Shown piece by piece: positions 34,723-42,360 of a DNA stretch of 64,000 nt. This DNA comes from Nocardioides sp. 503 (GTDB lineage Bacteria; Actinomycetota; Actinomycetes; Propionibacteriales; Nocardioidaceae): positions 310,001 to 374,000 of the forward strand of contig NZ_SPUI01000003.1 in assembly GCF_004522095.1 (NCBI RefSeq), written 5' to 3'. The notes under the pieces were generated by a model, which saw nothing but the letters and a program-made list of their open reading frames with translations, was not told the DNA's origin and made no database searches. Position numbers and translations under genes: made by a program. Every line of letters begins with the position of its first letter. The first letter of the stretch is position 1.

Positions 34723-36042
34723 TCAGACGGGCTCGGGCACGCGCCGGAGCTCGGGCACCAGGGCCACGAGCCCGAGCAGCGGCAGGGCCGCGAGCATCGC
34801 CATCGACGCGGGGATCCCGGCGACCTCGCCGAGGCCACCGACCACGGCGGAGCCGACCGAGCCGCCCACGAGGAACAGCAGGGTGGCGACCCCGAGCGCG
34901 ACGCCGCGGACATCAAGGGCCACCGACTCCCCCACGGCCGCCATCAGGGCGGGCTGGCCCAGCCCGAAGGCCACGGTCACGAGGGCGACCGCCACGACCA
35001 GGACGACCGGTGAGACCAGCCAGGTGCCGAGCGCGGCGAGGAGGAGAGCGACGGTCGAGACGATGCCGGCCAGCCCCAGCGCGGCGGCGGGACCGATCCG
35101 CGCCAGCAGGGTGCCGGCCGTGCGCGGCATCACCATGGCGAGCAGCGCGCTCGGCACGAGCAGCAGGCCGACCTGCCACGCCTCCCAGCCCTCGTGAACG
35201 AGCACGGCCGGTACGGCGACCAGGTGCGCGAACCACGCGGCCGGGATCGCCGCAGCGGCCAGCGAGCTGCGGACGACGGTGGCGTCGCGCACCACCGAGA
35301 GCGGCAGGAAGCCGAACGGCCGCTGGCGCACCCGCCACGTCACGGCCGGGACGCCGAGCACGAGCAAGACACCGCCCACCAGGGCGATGAGGAGGCCGGC
35401 GGCCGGCGACTGCACGAGCAGCACCAGCCCGGCCGCAGTCGCCGCGACCAGCACGGCCCCGAGGACGTCGAGGCTCGCGCCGGAGCCTTCCGGGCTGAGC
35501 GCGCGCCACAGGAAGGGGATGACGGCCACGCCCAGGATCGGCAGCGCCATCACCAGCCGCCACCCGAACGCGTGCTCCAGCAGGCCGCCGGCCAGCGGGC
35601 CCAGGCAGCTGATCGCGGCGGCCATGCCGGCCAGGCGGCCCAGCGCGACGCCGCGCACCTCACCGTCGTACCGCTTGCTCAGGACGGCCACGCCAAGCGT
35701 CGGGACGGCGGCGGCGCCGGCGCCCTGGAAGACCCGGCCCACGAGCAGCACCTCGAACGACGGCGCGAACGCCGCCACGAGCGCCCCAGCGGTCATCAGC
35801 CCGATGCCGACCAGCAGCGGGATCCGCACGCCGACCAGGTCGGAGACGCGGCCGTAGACGGCGGTCGTCACCGCCAGCATCAGCACGTAGAGGGTGATCG
35901 TCCAGGTGGCGTCACCGACGCCGACGCCCAGGTCCTCGCCCAGCAGCGGCAGCGCGATCGCCGCGGAGGAGGAACCCATGCCGGCCAGCCCGAACAGGAT
36001 CCCGAGCAGCACGGACACGCGTCGTGAGTCGTTCGGGGTCAT
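34723..36042 (-). CDS. MFS transporter (drug/H+ antiporter type)
   Basis: 439 residues with about 12-14 membrane helices. It opens SVLLGILFGLAGMGSSSAAIALPLLGEDL; motif A is YGRVSDLVGVRIPLL and motif C is seen around LGPLAGGLLEHAFGWR. It resembles DHA efflux pumps. Substrate unknown and no regulator is adjacent. ATG at 36042; the frame continues upstream only through a shadow of the enoyl-CoA hydratase gene. Confidence 0.85.
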   Translation of the reverse strand: MTPNDSRRVSVLLGILFGLAGMGSSSAAIALPLLGEDLGVGVGDATWTITLYVLMLAVTTAVYGRVSDLVGVRIPLLVGIGLMTAGALVAAFAPSFEVLLVGRVFQGAGAAAVPTLGVAVLSKRYDGEVRGVALGRLAGMAAAISCLGPLAGGLLEHAFGWRLVMALPILGVAVIPFLWRALSPEGSGASLDVLGAVLVAATAAGLVLLVQSPAAGLLIALVGGVLLVLGVPAVTWRVRQRPFGFLPLSVVRDATVVRSSLAAAAIPAAWFAHLVAVPAVLVHEGWEAWQVGLLLVPSALLAMVMPRTAGTLLARIGPAAALGLAGIVSTVALLLAALGTWLVSPVVLVVAVALVTVAFGLGQPALMAAVGESVALDVRGVALGVATLLFLVGGSVGSAVVGGLGEVAGIPASMAMLAALPLLGLVALVPELRRVPEPV

Positions 36043-36084
36043 GTGACGGCACAACACCACCCCGCCACCCCCCATTCCCACGCC

Positions 36085-36123
36085 GGTGGTTGAGGTGCGA
36101 GCGAAGCGAGCCTCGAAACCACC
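36085..36123. repeat. Palindromic element, GGTGGTTGAGG family
   Basis: Arms GGTGGTTGAGGTGCGA and CTCGAAACCACC around a GCGAAGCG centre, 39 bases. It ends exactly at the first base of the enoyl-CoA hydratase stop codon (minus strand). Confidence 0.9.
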
Positions 36124-36893
36124 TACCGCCCGAACGCCGGCCGCTCCTTCGCGAGGAACGCCCGGACGCCCTCGGCGAAGTCCGGACCGGTGTAGACCTC
36201 GCGCAGCACGTCGGCGTCGCCCTCCGGGCTCGCCTCGAGCCGCCGGGAGCGGTCGAGCAGCTGGTGCTTGGTGGCGCGCACGGTGACCGGCGAGAGGGCC
36301 AGGAGCCCCTCGACCAGCGTCTCGAGCTCGGCGTCCAGCGCCTCGACGTCGGCGACGACCGACATCACCGCGCCGACGGCGTAGGCGCGGTCGGCGTCGA
36401 CCAGCCGCGCCGCGAGCAGCATCTCGCGGGTCAACGACTCCCCGAAGACCGCGGCGCAGCGGTAGACGATCGAGCCGGCCAGCGCGTTGCCGAGGGTGCG
36501 GGCGATCGGGTAGCCGAAGCGGCTCCCGGCGGTCGCGAGGCGCAGGTCGCAGTGGGTCGCCACGGCCAGCCCGCCGCCCACGCACACCCCTGACACCGCC
36601 GCCACGGTCACCTGCGGCAGCGCGTGCAGCGACTCGAGCAGCTCCCGGATCCAGTCCTCGTAGGCGACCGCGTCGGCCTCGAGGAAGTCGGAGATCTCGT
36701 TGCCGGCCGCGAACGCCCGCCCACCGGCCCCCCGCAGCACCAGCACCCGCACGGAGCTGTCGTCCCGCAGCTCGGCGCACAGCTCGCGCATCCCGGCGTA
36801 CATCTCCCGGGTGAACGCGTTGTGCCGCTGCGGGCGGGCGAACGTCACCTCCACGACCCCGTCGGTACGCCGCACCTGCAGCTCGTCACTCAC
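36123..36893 (-). CDS. Enoyl-CoA hydratase/isomerase family protein
   Basis: 256 residues, crotonase fold. CoA-binding/oxyanion blocks: GAGGRAFAAGNEISDF (about 56-71) and AAVSGVCVGGGLAVATHCDLRLA (about 98-120). The usual catalytic Glu pair is not fully kept: the second segment reads FGYPIARTLGNAL, so hydration activity is doubtful and another crotonase reaction is possible. GTG start lies seven bases after TAGGCT, consistent with a leaderless mRNA. Confidence 0.83.
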   Translation of the reverse strand: MSDELQVRRTDGVVEVTFARPQRHNAFTREMYAGMRELCAELRDDSSVRVLVLRGAGGRAFAAGNEISDFLEADAVAYEDWIRELLESLHALPQVTVAAVSGVCVGGGLAVATHCDLRLATAGSRFGYPIARTLGNALAGSIVYRCAAVFGESLTREMLLAARLVDADRAYAVGAVMSVVADVEALDAELETLVEGLLALSPVTVRATKHQLLDRSRRLEASPEGDADVLREVYTGPDFAEGVRAFLAKERPAFGR

Positions 36894-36906
36894 GTCCCGG
36901 AGCCTA
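36894..36906 (-). promoter_or_regulatory. -10 element of the enoyl-CoA hydratase gene
   Basis: On the minus strand TAGGCT (36906-36901), seven bases, then GTG. Confidence 0.45.
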
Positions 36907-36923
36907 GGCCAGCGCACCACCCC

Positions 36924-37019
36924 GGTGGTTGAGGTGCGACGAGCGCCAGCGAGGAGCCTCGAAACCACCGCACACGCGCAGGTGGTTTCGAGGCTCGCTG
37001 CGCTCGCACCTCAACCACC
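36924..37019. repeat. Two palindromic elements, GGTGGTTGAGG family, left of the GIY-YIG gene
   Basis: Unit 1 at 36924-36968 has a longer centre (GACGAGCGCCAGCGAGGAG); unit 2 at 36981-37019 is in the opposite orientation (starts GGTGGTTTCGAGGC, ends CCTCAACCACC). The two are 12 bases apart and could fold together into one large cruciform. Confidence 0.9.
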
Positions 37020-37087
37020 GAGGGCGCTGTCCACAGGTGGAGTTCGAGCACCTCGACGCCACACGCGTCCAGGCGCAACCTCTTGTC

Positions 37088-37387
37088 ATGCCCTACACCT
37101 ACATCGTGCGCTGCAGCGACGACAGCTACTACGTCGGCAGCACCTGGGACCTCGATGCCCGCCTCTGGCAGCACAACAACGAGGGCGGCGCGGCCTACAC
37201 ACGGCACCGTCGCCCGGTCGTCCTCGTGTGGAACGCCGAGTTCGACTCGATCGCCGACGCCTTCGCCGACGAGAAACAGATCCAAGGATGGAGTCGGTCC
37301 AAACGCGAAGCGCTCATTCGCGGCGACTTCGGTGCTCTGCCGGAGCTCGCCAGCCGCCCGTCAGCCAGGAGAGCCGACGGTGGTTGA
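37088..37387 (+). CDS. GIY-YIG nuclease-domain protein
   Basis: 99 residues, the usual size of the single-domain UPF0213/YhbQ-like group. It opens YTYIVRCSDDSYYVGST, the GIY-YIG strands, followed by RLWQHNNEGGAAYT (Arg and His of the active site) and AFADEKQIQGWSRSKREALI with the metal-binding Glu. Members cut DNA at branched or specific sites; the role of the stand-alone ones is unsettled. The gene is bracketed by GGTGGTTGAGG palindromes, and its stop codon TGA is supplied by the first bases of the right-hand element. No ribosome site is obvious. Confidence 0.85.
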   Translation: MPYTYIVRCSDDSYYVGSTWDLDARLWQHNNEGGAAYTRHRRPVVLVWNAEFDSIADAFADEKQIQGWSRSKREALIRGDFGALPELASRPSARRADGG

Positions 37388-37560
37388 GGTGCGACGAGCG
37401 CCAGCGAGGAGCCTCGAAACCACCCCCCACGCTCAGCTGGGGTGGTTTCGAGGCTCGCTGCGCTCGCACCTCAACCACCGAGGCCGGCTCGCTGCGCTCG
37501 CACCTCAACCACCGCGGCCGGCTCGCTGCGCTCGCACCTCAACCACCGAGGCCGGCTCGA
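37379..37560. repeat. Palindromic elements and 34-base tandem half-units right of the GIY-YIG gene
   Basis: A full unit (37379-37424), an inverted full unit (37443-37481), then the half-unit GGCTCGCTGCGCTCGCACCT..CACCG repeated with an exact 34-base period at 37454, 37488 and 37522, with a truncated fourth at 37556. It ends a few bases before the metalloprotease stop codon. Confidence 0.9.
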
Positions 37561-37569
37561 CCACGACGA

Positions 37570-40194
37570 CTAGCGGATGCGGATCCTTCCGTCGTTGAGG
37601 TCGAAGAAGTAGTTGCCGTTGGCGGCGATCATGATCCGCGCGTTCTTCGACTTGCGGCGGGGGATGCGGACGGTCTCGCGGCCGTCGTTGGGGGTGGCGG
37701 AGCGCAGGGTGTAGCGCCAGGTGCGGCCACCGTCGACGGAGAGGAGGATCCGGACCCGCTTGGCGAGCTTGCGGGTGCCGTTGACCTTCCACGTGACCCG
37801 GTGGACCGAGCCGCGCTTGAGGATGACGTTCTTGGCGCGCTGGGAGGTCACGAGGAACGGCCCGGCGCTCGGGTCGAGGCGCAGGGTGACGCCGTCGTAG
37901 GCCACGCCGCCACCGTTGGGGAAGGTGTCGCGCGCCGTCAGCCGGAAGTGCATGGCCGGCTTGGGCGAGCCGGCCGTGCCGACGTAGCCCCGGGTCGGCA
38001 GGAACTCCGAGTAGCACGCGCGGACCTTCGACGGCACGGGCGTGTAGTCGTCCAGGTCGTCGGGCAACGGGGCCACGGCCGGGCAGCGACCCGTCTTGGC
38101 GTTGGTGTTGCCCTGGAGGATCTGGCTGAGGTCCGGGAACATCCGGGTGCCGTTGGTGCCGGCCAGGTTGATGCCGGGCGACGGGGACTCCAGCGTGCCG
38201 GCGTCGCTCACCGCTGCGGCCGTGCCGAAGACGCGGAAGAGCGGACCGTTGAGCTTGCGGTTGGAGACCAGCGCCGTGCCGCCGTCGGTCGTCTGGGTGT
38301 CCTCGGCGCCGATGTCCATCTGCTCCCAGAGGTAGACGAGTTTCTGGCCGTCGCGGTCGCGCGCCGAGCCCTTGAGCTGGAACGGCGTGCGCACCGGGAT
38401 CGTCCGGTTGGCCGGGGCGCGGACCACGGGCGCGTGGTTGCGGGTGGTGGTGGTCGAGACACCGCCGTTGTCCGGGGCGCCGCCCTTGGCGGTCTCGCCG
38501 ACGAAGCCGGAGGCTCCGCCGGTCGTGGCACCGATGCTCAGGGGTGCCACGTCGACGTGGGTGCCCGGCGCCTCGGGGTCGGCGGTCGGCGCGAAGATCA
38601 CCTGGAAGCCGGTGTCGTCGGGCAGCGTGAGCGGGGCGATGTCGTTGGTGGGGGTGTTGAAGGGGTCGTAGCCCCACCCGGCGATCGTCACGTCCTGGCC
38701 CACGAGCCCCTCGACGGCGGTCTCGATGCCGGCCGCGTTGTAGTTGGCGCCGCGGGTCAGCGTCACCGACGACGCGCCGAAGGTGAGGTCGACGCTGTCA
38801 CCGTTGTCGGCGAAGTCGCGCAGCGACACCGTCTGCACCTCCACGACCGGAGGCACGACGCCCTCGGTGTAGGCGGTGACCTCGTCGAGCGTCTTGCCCG
38901 CGAAGTAGGGGTCGGTGTGCGGCTGCAGGTCGTCCTGGAGGCAGATGCCGGCGTAGGCCATGACCGAGGAGCCGGAGCCCGGCTCGACCGACGTGCCGCC
39001 GTTGCGGTTGCCGCCGGCGCACGAGCCCTGGACGCCGTTGAAGGTGTGGTTGCCCGCGAACTGGTGACCCATCTCGTGGGCGACGTAGTCGATGGCGAAG
39101 AAGTCGCCCTTGGGCTGCGGGAGACCGGTGCAGCCGCCGCCCTTGAAGTCCCAGCCGACCACGCCGAGGTAGGCGACGCCGCCGCCGTTGACGCCGAGGG
39201 CGAGGTGGCCGATGTCGTAGTTGGACGCGCCGATCAGCTGTCCCAGGACGGTGCGGTTGCGCCCGAGGCCAGGCACGTCGCAGTAGTCGAGCTGGGAGTC
39301 CACGTCGTCCTGGGGGCCGGGCCCGCCCGCGTCGGCGGGGTCGAAGCACGGGTGCGCGCCGCACGGCCCGTCGGGGCCGGTGGCCTCCGCGGTCGTGTCG
39401 AGGTTGAGCCGGTCGGTCTGGTTGACCAGGCGCAGGTTGATCGCGAGGTCGTCGTTGTAGATCTGGTTGACGCGGTTGATCAGCGTCACCTTCTCGGCCA
39501 GCACGTTGTCGGTGCCGAAGTAGGCGGCGTACGACGGGTCGCTGGTCAGCGCGAGCCGGTAGACCTTCTGCGTCACCACGCCGCCCGGGGCCGTGCGGGC
39601 GCTGCCCTTGCGCAGCGCCTGGCGCACGGCCGGCGCCTCGCGCTCGGCGACCTGCTCCTCCATGCGCGGCACGGAGCCGCCGTAGTAGCTGAGGTGCTCG
39701 GTGGTGCCGCGACGGTCGTAGGCGGGGTCGACGTACCAGGCGCGCTGGCCCTGGGGGCCGCGGACGGCGGCGTGCAGGCCCATCGGCGTGACGTCGAGCG
39801 CGATCGAGGTGGAGGGGCGGTCCAGCGAGCTGCCCGCGAAGGTCTCGAGCTCGGGGTGGGCAGCGGCGAGCTTGGACTCCATCACCTGGGTGCGCTGCAC
39901 CGCGAAGCGCTCGAGGGTGCCCGAGGGCGTCGGCACGCGGAAGACGACGCGGCCCTCGGCGCCGGCCGCGGGGGCCTGGGCCAGCGCGGCGCGCACCTGG
40001 CCGAGGTCGACGCGGACGGCGGCGTACTTGTCGGGAGCGATGCGGACGCGGTCGCCGGTGGGCGCGAAGCCCGGGAGGGACCGGTACATCGTGGGGCGGT
40101 CGGGTGCGGCTCCGGCGGAGGCGTCCAGCGCGGGCAGCATCCCCGCGGCCAGCACGACCGCGACTGCCGCGACGAGGCGGCGTGAACGAGACAT
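37570..40194 (-). CDS. Secreted reprolysin-like (M12B-type) zinc metalloprotease
   Basis: About 874 residues with a signal peptide ending near ASAGAA. A propeptide-like region (about 35-205) precedes the protease domain. The metzincin zinc site HEMGHQFAGNH is at about 373-383 and the Met-turn is SVMAYAG (about 416). A beta-rich region and a C-terminal domain ending in repeats like RILLSVDGGRTWRYTL follow. Similar secreted proteases occur in many actinobacteria and Bacteroidetes and degrade extracellular protein. The ATG at 40194 follows an alternative GTG by one codon. Confidence 0.88.
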   Translation of the reverse strand: MSRSRRLVAAVAVVLAAGMLPALDASAGAAPDRPTMYRSLPGFAPTGDRVRIAPDKYAAVRVDLGQVRAALAQAPAAGAEGRVVFRVPTPSGTLERFAVQRTQVMESKLAAAHPELETFAGSSLDRPSTSIALDVTPMGLHAAVRGPQGQRAWYVDPAYDRRGTTEHLSYYGGSVPRMEEQVAEREAPAVRQALRKGSARTAPGGVVTQKVYRLALTSDPSYAAYFGTDNVLAEKVTLINRVNQIYNDDLAINLRLVNQTDRLNLDTTAEATGPDGPCGAHPCFDPADAGGPGPQDDVDSQLDYCDVPGLGRNRTVLGQLIGASNYDIGHLALGVNGGGVAYLGVVGWDFKGGGCTGLPQPKGDFFAIDYVAHEMGHQFAGNHTFNGVQGSCAGGNRNGGTSVEPGSGSSVMAYAGICLQDDLQPHTDPYFAGKTLDEVTAYTEGVVPPVVEVQTVSLRDFADNGDSVDLTFGASSVTLTRGANYNAAGIETAVEGLVGQDVTIAGWGYDPFNTPTNDIAPLTLPDDTGFQVIFAPTADPEAPGTHVDVAPLSIGATTGGASGFVGETAKGGAPDNGGVSTTTTRNHAPVVRAPANRTIPVRTPFQLKGSARDRDGQKLVYLWEQMDIGAEDTQTTDGGTALVSNRKLNGPLFRVFGTAAAVSDAGTLESPSPGINLAGTNGTRMFPDLSQILQGNTNAKTGRCPAVAPLPDDLDDYTPVPSKVRACYSEFLPTRGYVGTAGSPKPAMHFRLTARDTFPNGGGVAYDGVTLRLDPSAGPFLVTSQRAKNVILKRGSVHRVTWKVNGTRKLAKRVRILLSVDGGRTWRYTLRSATPNDGRETVRIPRRKSKNARIMIAANGNYFFDLNDGRIRIR

Positions 40195-40310
40195 CACGGG
40201 TGAGGCTCCTTGCTCTGGGAACGCCTGCCCACCGAGGCACAGGACCGAGACTCAGCACTCTAGGAGCGCCCGCCGACGGTGGGAAGCACCCCCGAGGAGG
40301 AACTTCCCGG

Positions 40311-40982
40311 TCAGCGCCTGACGAACCAGCGGGCGAGCAGTGTCCCGTCCTCCTCGAGGAGCGTGTGGAGCTCGAGAGGCACGTCGAGCCCGGGCGCTGC
40401 CACGATGCGCGGGTGGTCGCCGCCGACCAGCTGCGGCACGACCGTGCTCGTCAGCTCGTCGGCCACGCCCTGCGCGAGGAGGGCCCCCAGCAGCGAGGGT
40501 CCGCCCTCGGAGAGCAGGTCGACCAGGCCGCGCTCGACCAGCCGCTCCTTGAGCAGGGCCAGATCGACCTCGTCGTCGCCGAGCGTCAGCACCTGGTCGG
40601 CGCCGAGCACGTCGCGGGCCTCCCCCAGCCCCGAGGCGCCGGCGGTCGTCGCCATGAGCACCGATCCGGCCGGCGCGTCCCGCAGCCGCTCCGGTACGTC
40701 GGCGCGCCGGCTCACCAGCACGATCGGGACGTCCACGGGTCGGTAGCCCTCGGTGCGCGCGGTGCCGGCGCCCACGACGATCGCGTCGGCCAGCCCGCGC
40801 AGGGTGTCGAAGACCTGCTTGTCGGCGGCGTTGTTGATCGAGCCGCTCTTGCCCGACTCGCCGGTCGCCGCCCCGTCCACCGTCGAGACCATGTTGACGC
40901 GCAGCCACGGCGTGCGCGGCGCGGCGTACAGCGCCGGCAGGTCCGCCTCCTCCCCGGAGGTCGAGCCGATCAGCACCCTCAT
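40311..40982 (-). CDS. RibD C-terminal-domain reductase (dihydrofolate reductase-like)
   Basis: 223 residues. It opens LRVNMVSTVDGAAT, the RibD_C substrate-binding signature, with VVGAGTARTEGYRPV (NADPH loop) and DLLSEGGPSLLGALLAQGVADE further on. No deaminase domain is present. Such single-domain proteins act as pyrimidine or folate-type reductases; in mycobacteria a RibD-like protein can replace dihydrofolate reductase. Location just downstream of a folP paralogue is consistent with a pterin role, but this is inference. It overlaps the upstream gene by four bases. Confidence 0.8.
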   Translation of the reverse strand: MRVLIGSTSGEEADLPALYAAPRTPWLRVNMVSTVDGAATGESGKSGSINNAADKQVFDTLRGLADAIVVGAGTARTEGYRPVDVPIVLVSRRADVPERLRDAPAGSVLMATTAGASGLGEARDVLGADQVLTLGDDEVDLALLKERLVERGLVDLLSEGGPSLLGALLAQGVADELTSTVVPQLVGGDHPRIVAAPGLDVPLELHTLLEEDGTLLARWFVRR

Positions 40983-41500
40983 CGCCGCACGCCTTCCATC
41001 CGCATCACCCAGTACTGCACGCCGAACGGATCGGCGTCGTAGTCGATCGTCACCGAGGCCGGGTCGACCTCGACCTCCTGAGCCAGCCGCAGCAGCCCAC
41101 CGACGTCGGCCCACAGCTCGCGCGCGAGGTCGGTGTCGACGGCGCCCGGTCGTCCGGCCCCCAGCGCGGCCCGCAGGTCGTCGTCGAAGCCCACTGCCCG
41201 GTCGTCGAGGTGTCCCGGCGCCTTCTCGGTGCGCGTCGCGCTGCCGTTGGCGACCACCACGACTCCCTGCGCCGGTGGTCGAGGTGGGACGGAGTCCCGA
41301 CTCGACACCTCCCCGCACAGGTACGCCGCCACGCGACCCCCCTGCTCGGAGGCGAGCACCCCCGGCCCGGGGCCGAGCCAGGCGACGGCGTCGAGGCAGG
41401 CGGCGCGCAGGTCCGCGACCGGGTCCTCGAGGCCGCCGTACGACGGCAGCAGCGCGAGCACCCCGGGAACGAGCGCGATGCGGACCGGCTCGCCGCTCAC
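40979..41500 (-). CDS. Class III extradiol dioxygenase subunit B-like (LigB-superfamily) protein, with embedded palindromic element
   Basis: 173 residues. Blocks NGSATRTEKAPGHLDDRAVGFDDDL (in part) and the N-terminal VLALLPSYGGLEDPVADLRAAC match small LigB-like proteins found in actinobacteria, but metal-binding histidines are not evident and the protein is short. Residues about 66-80 (GEVSSRDSVPPRPPAQG) are encoded by a GGTGGTCGAGG palindrome at 41274-41310, so they are probably an insertion. GTG start overlaps the folP stop by four bases and the stop overlaps the RibD_C start, so all three are co-translated. Function unknown. Confidence 0.65.
   Translation of the reverse strand: MSGEPVRIALVPGVLALLPSYGGLEDPVADLRAACLDAVAWLGPGPGVLASEQGGRVAAYLCGEVSSRDSVPPRPPAQGVVVVANGSATRTEKAPGHLDDRAVGFDDDLRAALGAGRPGAVDTDLARELWADVGGLLRLAQEVEVDPASVTIDYDADPFGVQYWVMRMEGVRR
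41274..41310. repeat. Palindromic element (GGTGGTCGAGG variant) inside a coding region
   Basis: Arms GGTGGTCGAGGTGGGAC and GTCCCGACTCGACACC. It is read in frame, without a stop, through the LigB-like gene. Confidence 0.85.
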
Positions 41501-42360
41501 TGCAGGCCTCGGATGGCGCGGCGCGGCGGGCGGCGCCCGGCGATGGTCCACACCATGTCGACGGTCTGACGGGTCTCGACGACCTCGTGCACGCGGTAGA
41601 CGCGCGCGCCGGCCAGGGCACAGACGGCCGTGGCCGCGAGGGTGCCGGTCAGCCGCTCACCCACCGGGAGGTCGAGGGTCTCGCCGACGAAGTCCTTGTT
41701 GGACAGAGACACCAGCACCGGCCAGCCGGTCGCCACCATCTCGTCGAGGCGGCGGGTGACCTCGAGGGAGTGGAAGGTGTTCTTGCCGAAGTCGTGGGCC
41801 GGGTCGATGACGAGGGACTCGCGCGCGACGCCGGCGGCCAGCGCGCGCTCGGCGTAGCCGACCGTGTCCTCGATCGCGGAGCGCACGACGTCGTCGTACT
41901 CCACGCGGTAGGGGCGGGTGCGCGGCGTCGCTCCCCCGGTGTGGGTGCAGATCATCGCGGCCCCGAACTCCGCCGCCACGTCGACCAGCTCGGGGTCGGC
42001 GCCGCCCCAGGCATCGTTGAGCACGTCGGCGCCGGCCTCGCAGACCGCGCGTCCCACCTCGGCGCGCCAGGTGTCGACGGAGATGACCAGGCCGGGGAAT
42101 GTCTCGCGGACCTGCGCCACGAAGTCGACGACCCGGGCCTTCTCCTCGGCGGCGTCGATCTCGACGCCGGGCGCGGCCTTGATGCCGCCGATGTCGACGA
42201 TCTCCGCGCCCTGCTCGACCACGAGCCGGACCCGCTCGAACGCCTTGTCCTCCGCCCAGGTGGCGCCCTTGTCGTAGAAGGAGTCGGGCGTGCGGTTGAC
42301 GATCGCCATCATCAGCGTGGCGTCGTCGGCGAACGTGTGGCGGCCCAGGCGCAGCGTCAT
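41497..42360 (-). CDS. folP2: Dihydropteroate synthase-like protein (FolP2 type)
   Basis: 287 residues, TIM-barrel pterin-binding fold: MMAIVNRTPDSFYDKGAT (residues 17-34), EIVDIGGIKAAPGVEID, VISVDTWRAEVGRAV and DVLNDAWGG. True DHPS usually has IVDVGGESTRPG; the change to IGGIKAAPG is characteristic of the mycobacterial FolP2 group (Rv1207), whose synthase activity is disputed. It sits directly downstream of gpgS, the same order as Rv1207-Rv1208, so a link to GpgS-dependent glucosylglycerate or lipopolysaccharide formation is as likely as folate synthesis. The start overlaps the gpgS stop. Confidence 0.85.
   Translation of the reverse strand: MTLRLGRHTFADDATLMMAIVNRTPDSFYDKGATWAEDKAFERVRLVVEQGAEIVDIGGIKAAPGVEIDAAEEKARVVDFVAQVRETFPGLVISVDTWRAEVGRAVCEAGADVLNDAWGGADPELVDVAAEFGAAMICTHTGGATPRTRPYRVEYDDVVRSAIEDTVGYAERALAAGVARESLVIDPAHDFGKNTFHSLEVTRRLDEMVATGWPVLVSLSNKDFVGETLDLPVGERLTGTLAATAVCALAGARVYRVHEVVETRQTVDMVWTIAGRRPPRRAIRGLQ

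Noticed and set aside
36890..37285. Minus-strand frame across the GIY-YIG gene
   Set aside because: It covers repeat sequence and the antisense of the nuclease; no coding pattern of its own.
37454..37560. Regular 34-base repeats that resemble a CRISPR array
   Set aside because: There are no unique spacers; the whole period is repeated and matches half of the dispersed palindrome. No cas genes are nearby.
41497..42360. Main dihydropteroate synthase of folate synthesis (FolP1)
   Set aside because: The pterin-site motif IGGIKAAPG and location next to gpgS fit the FolP2 paralogue; folKE/folB are absent here.
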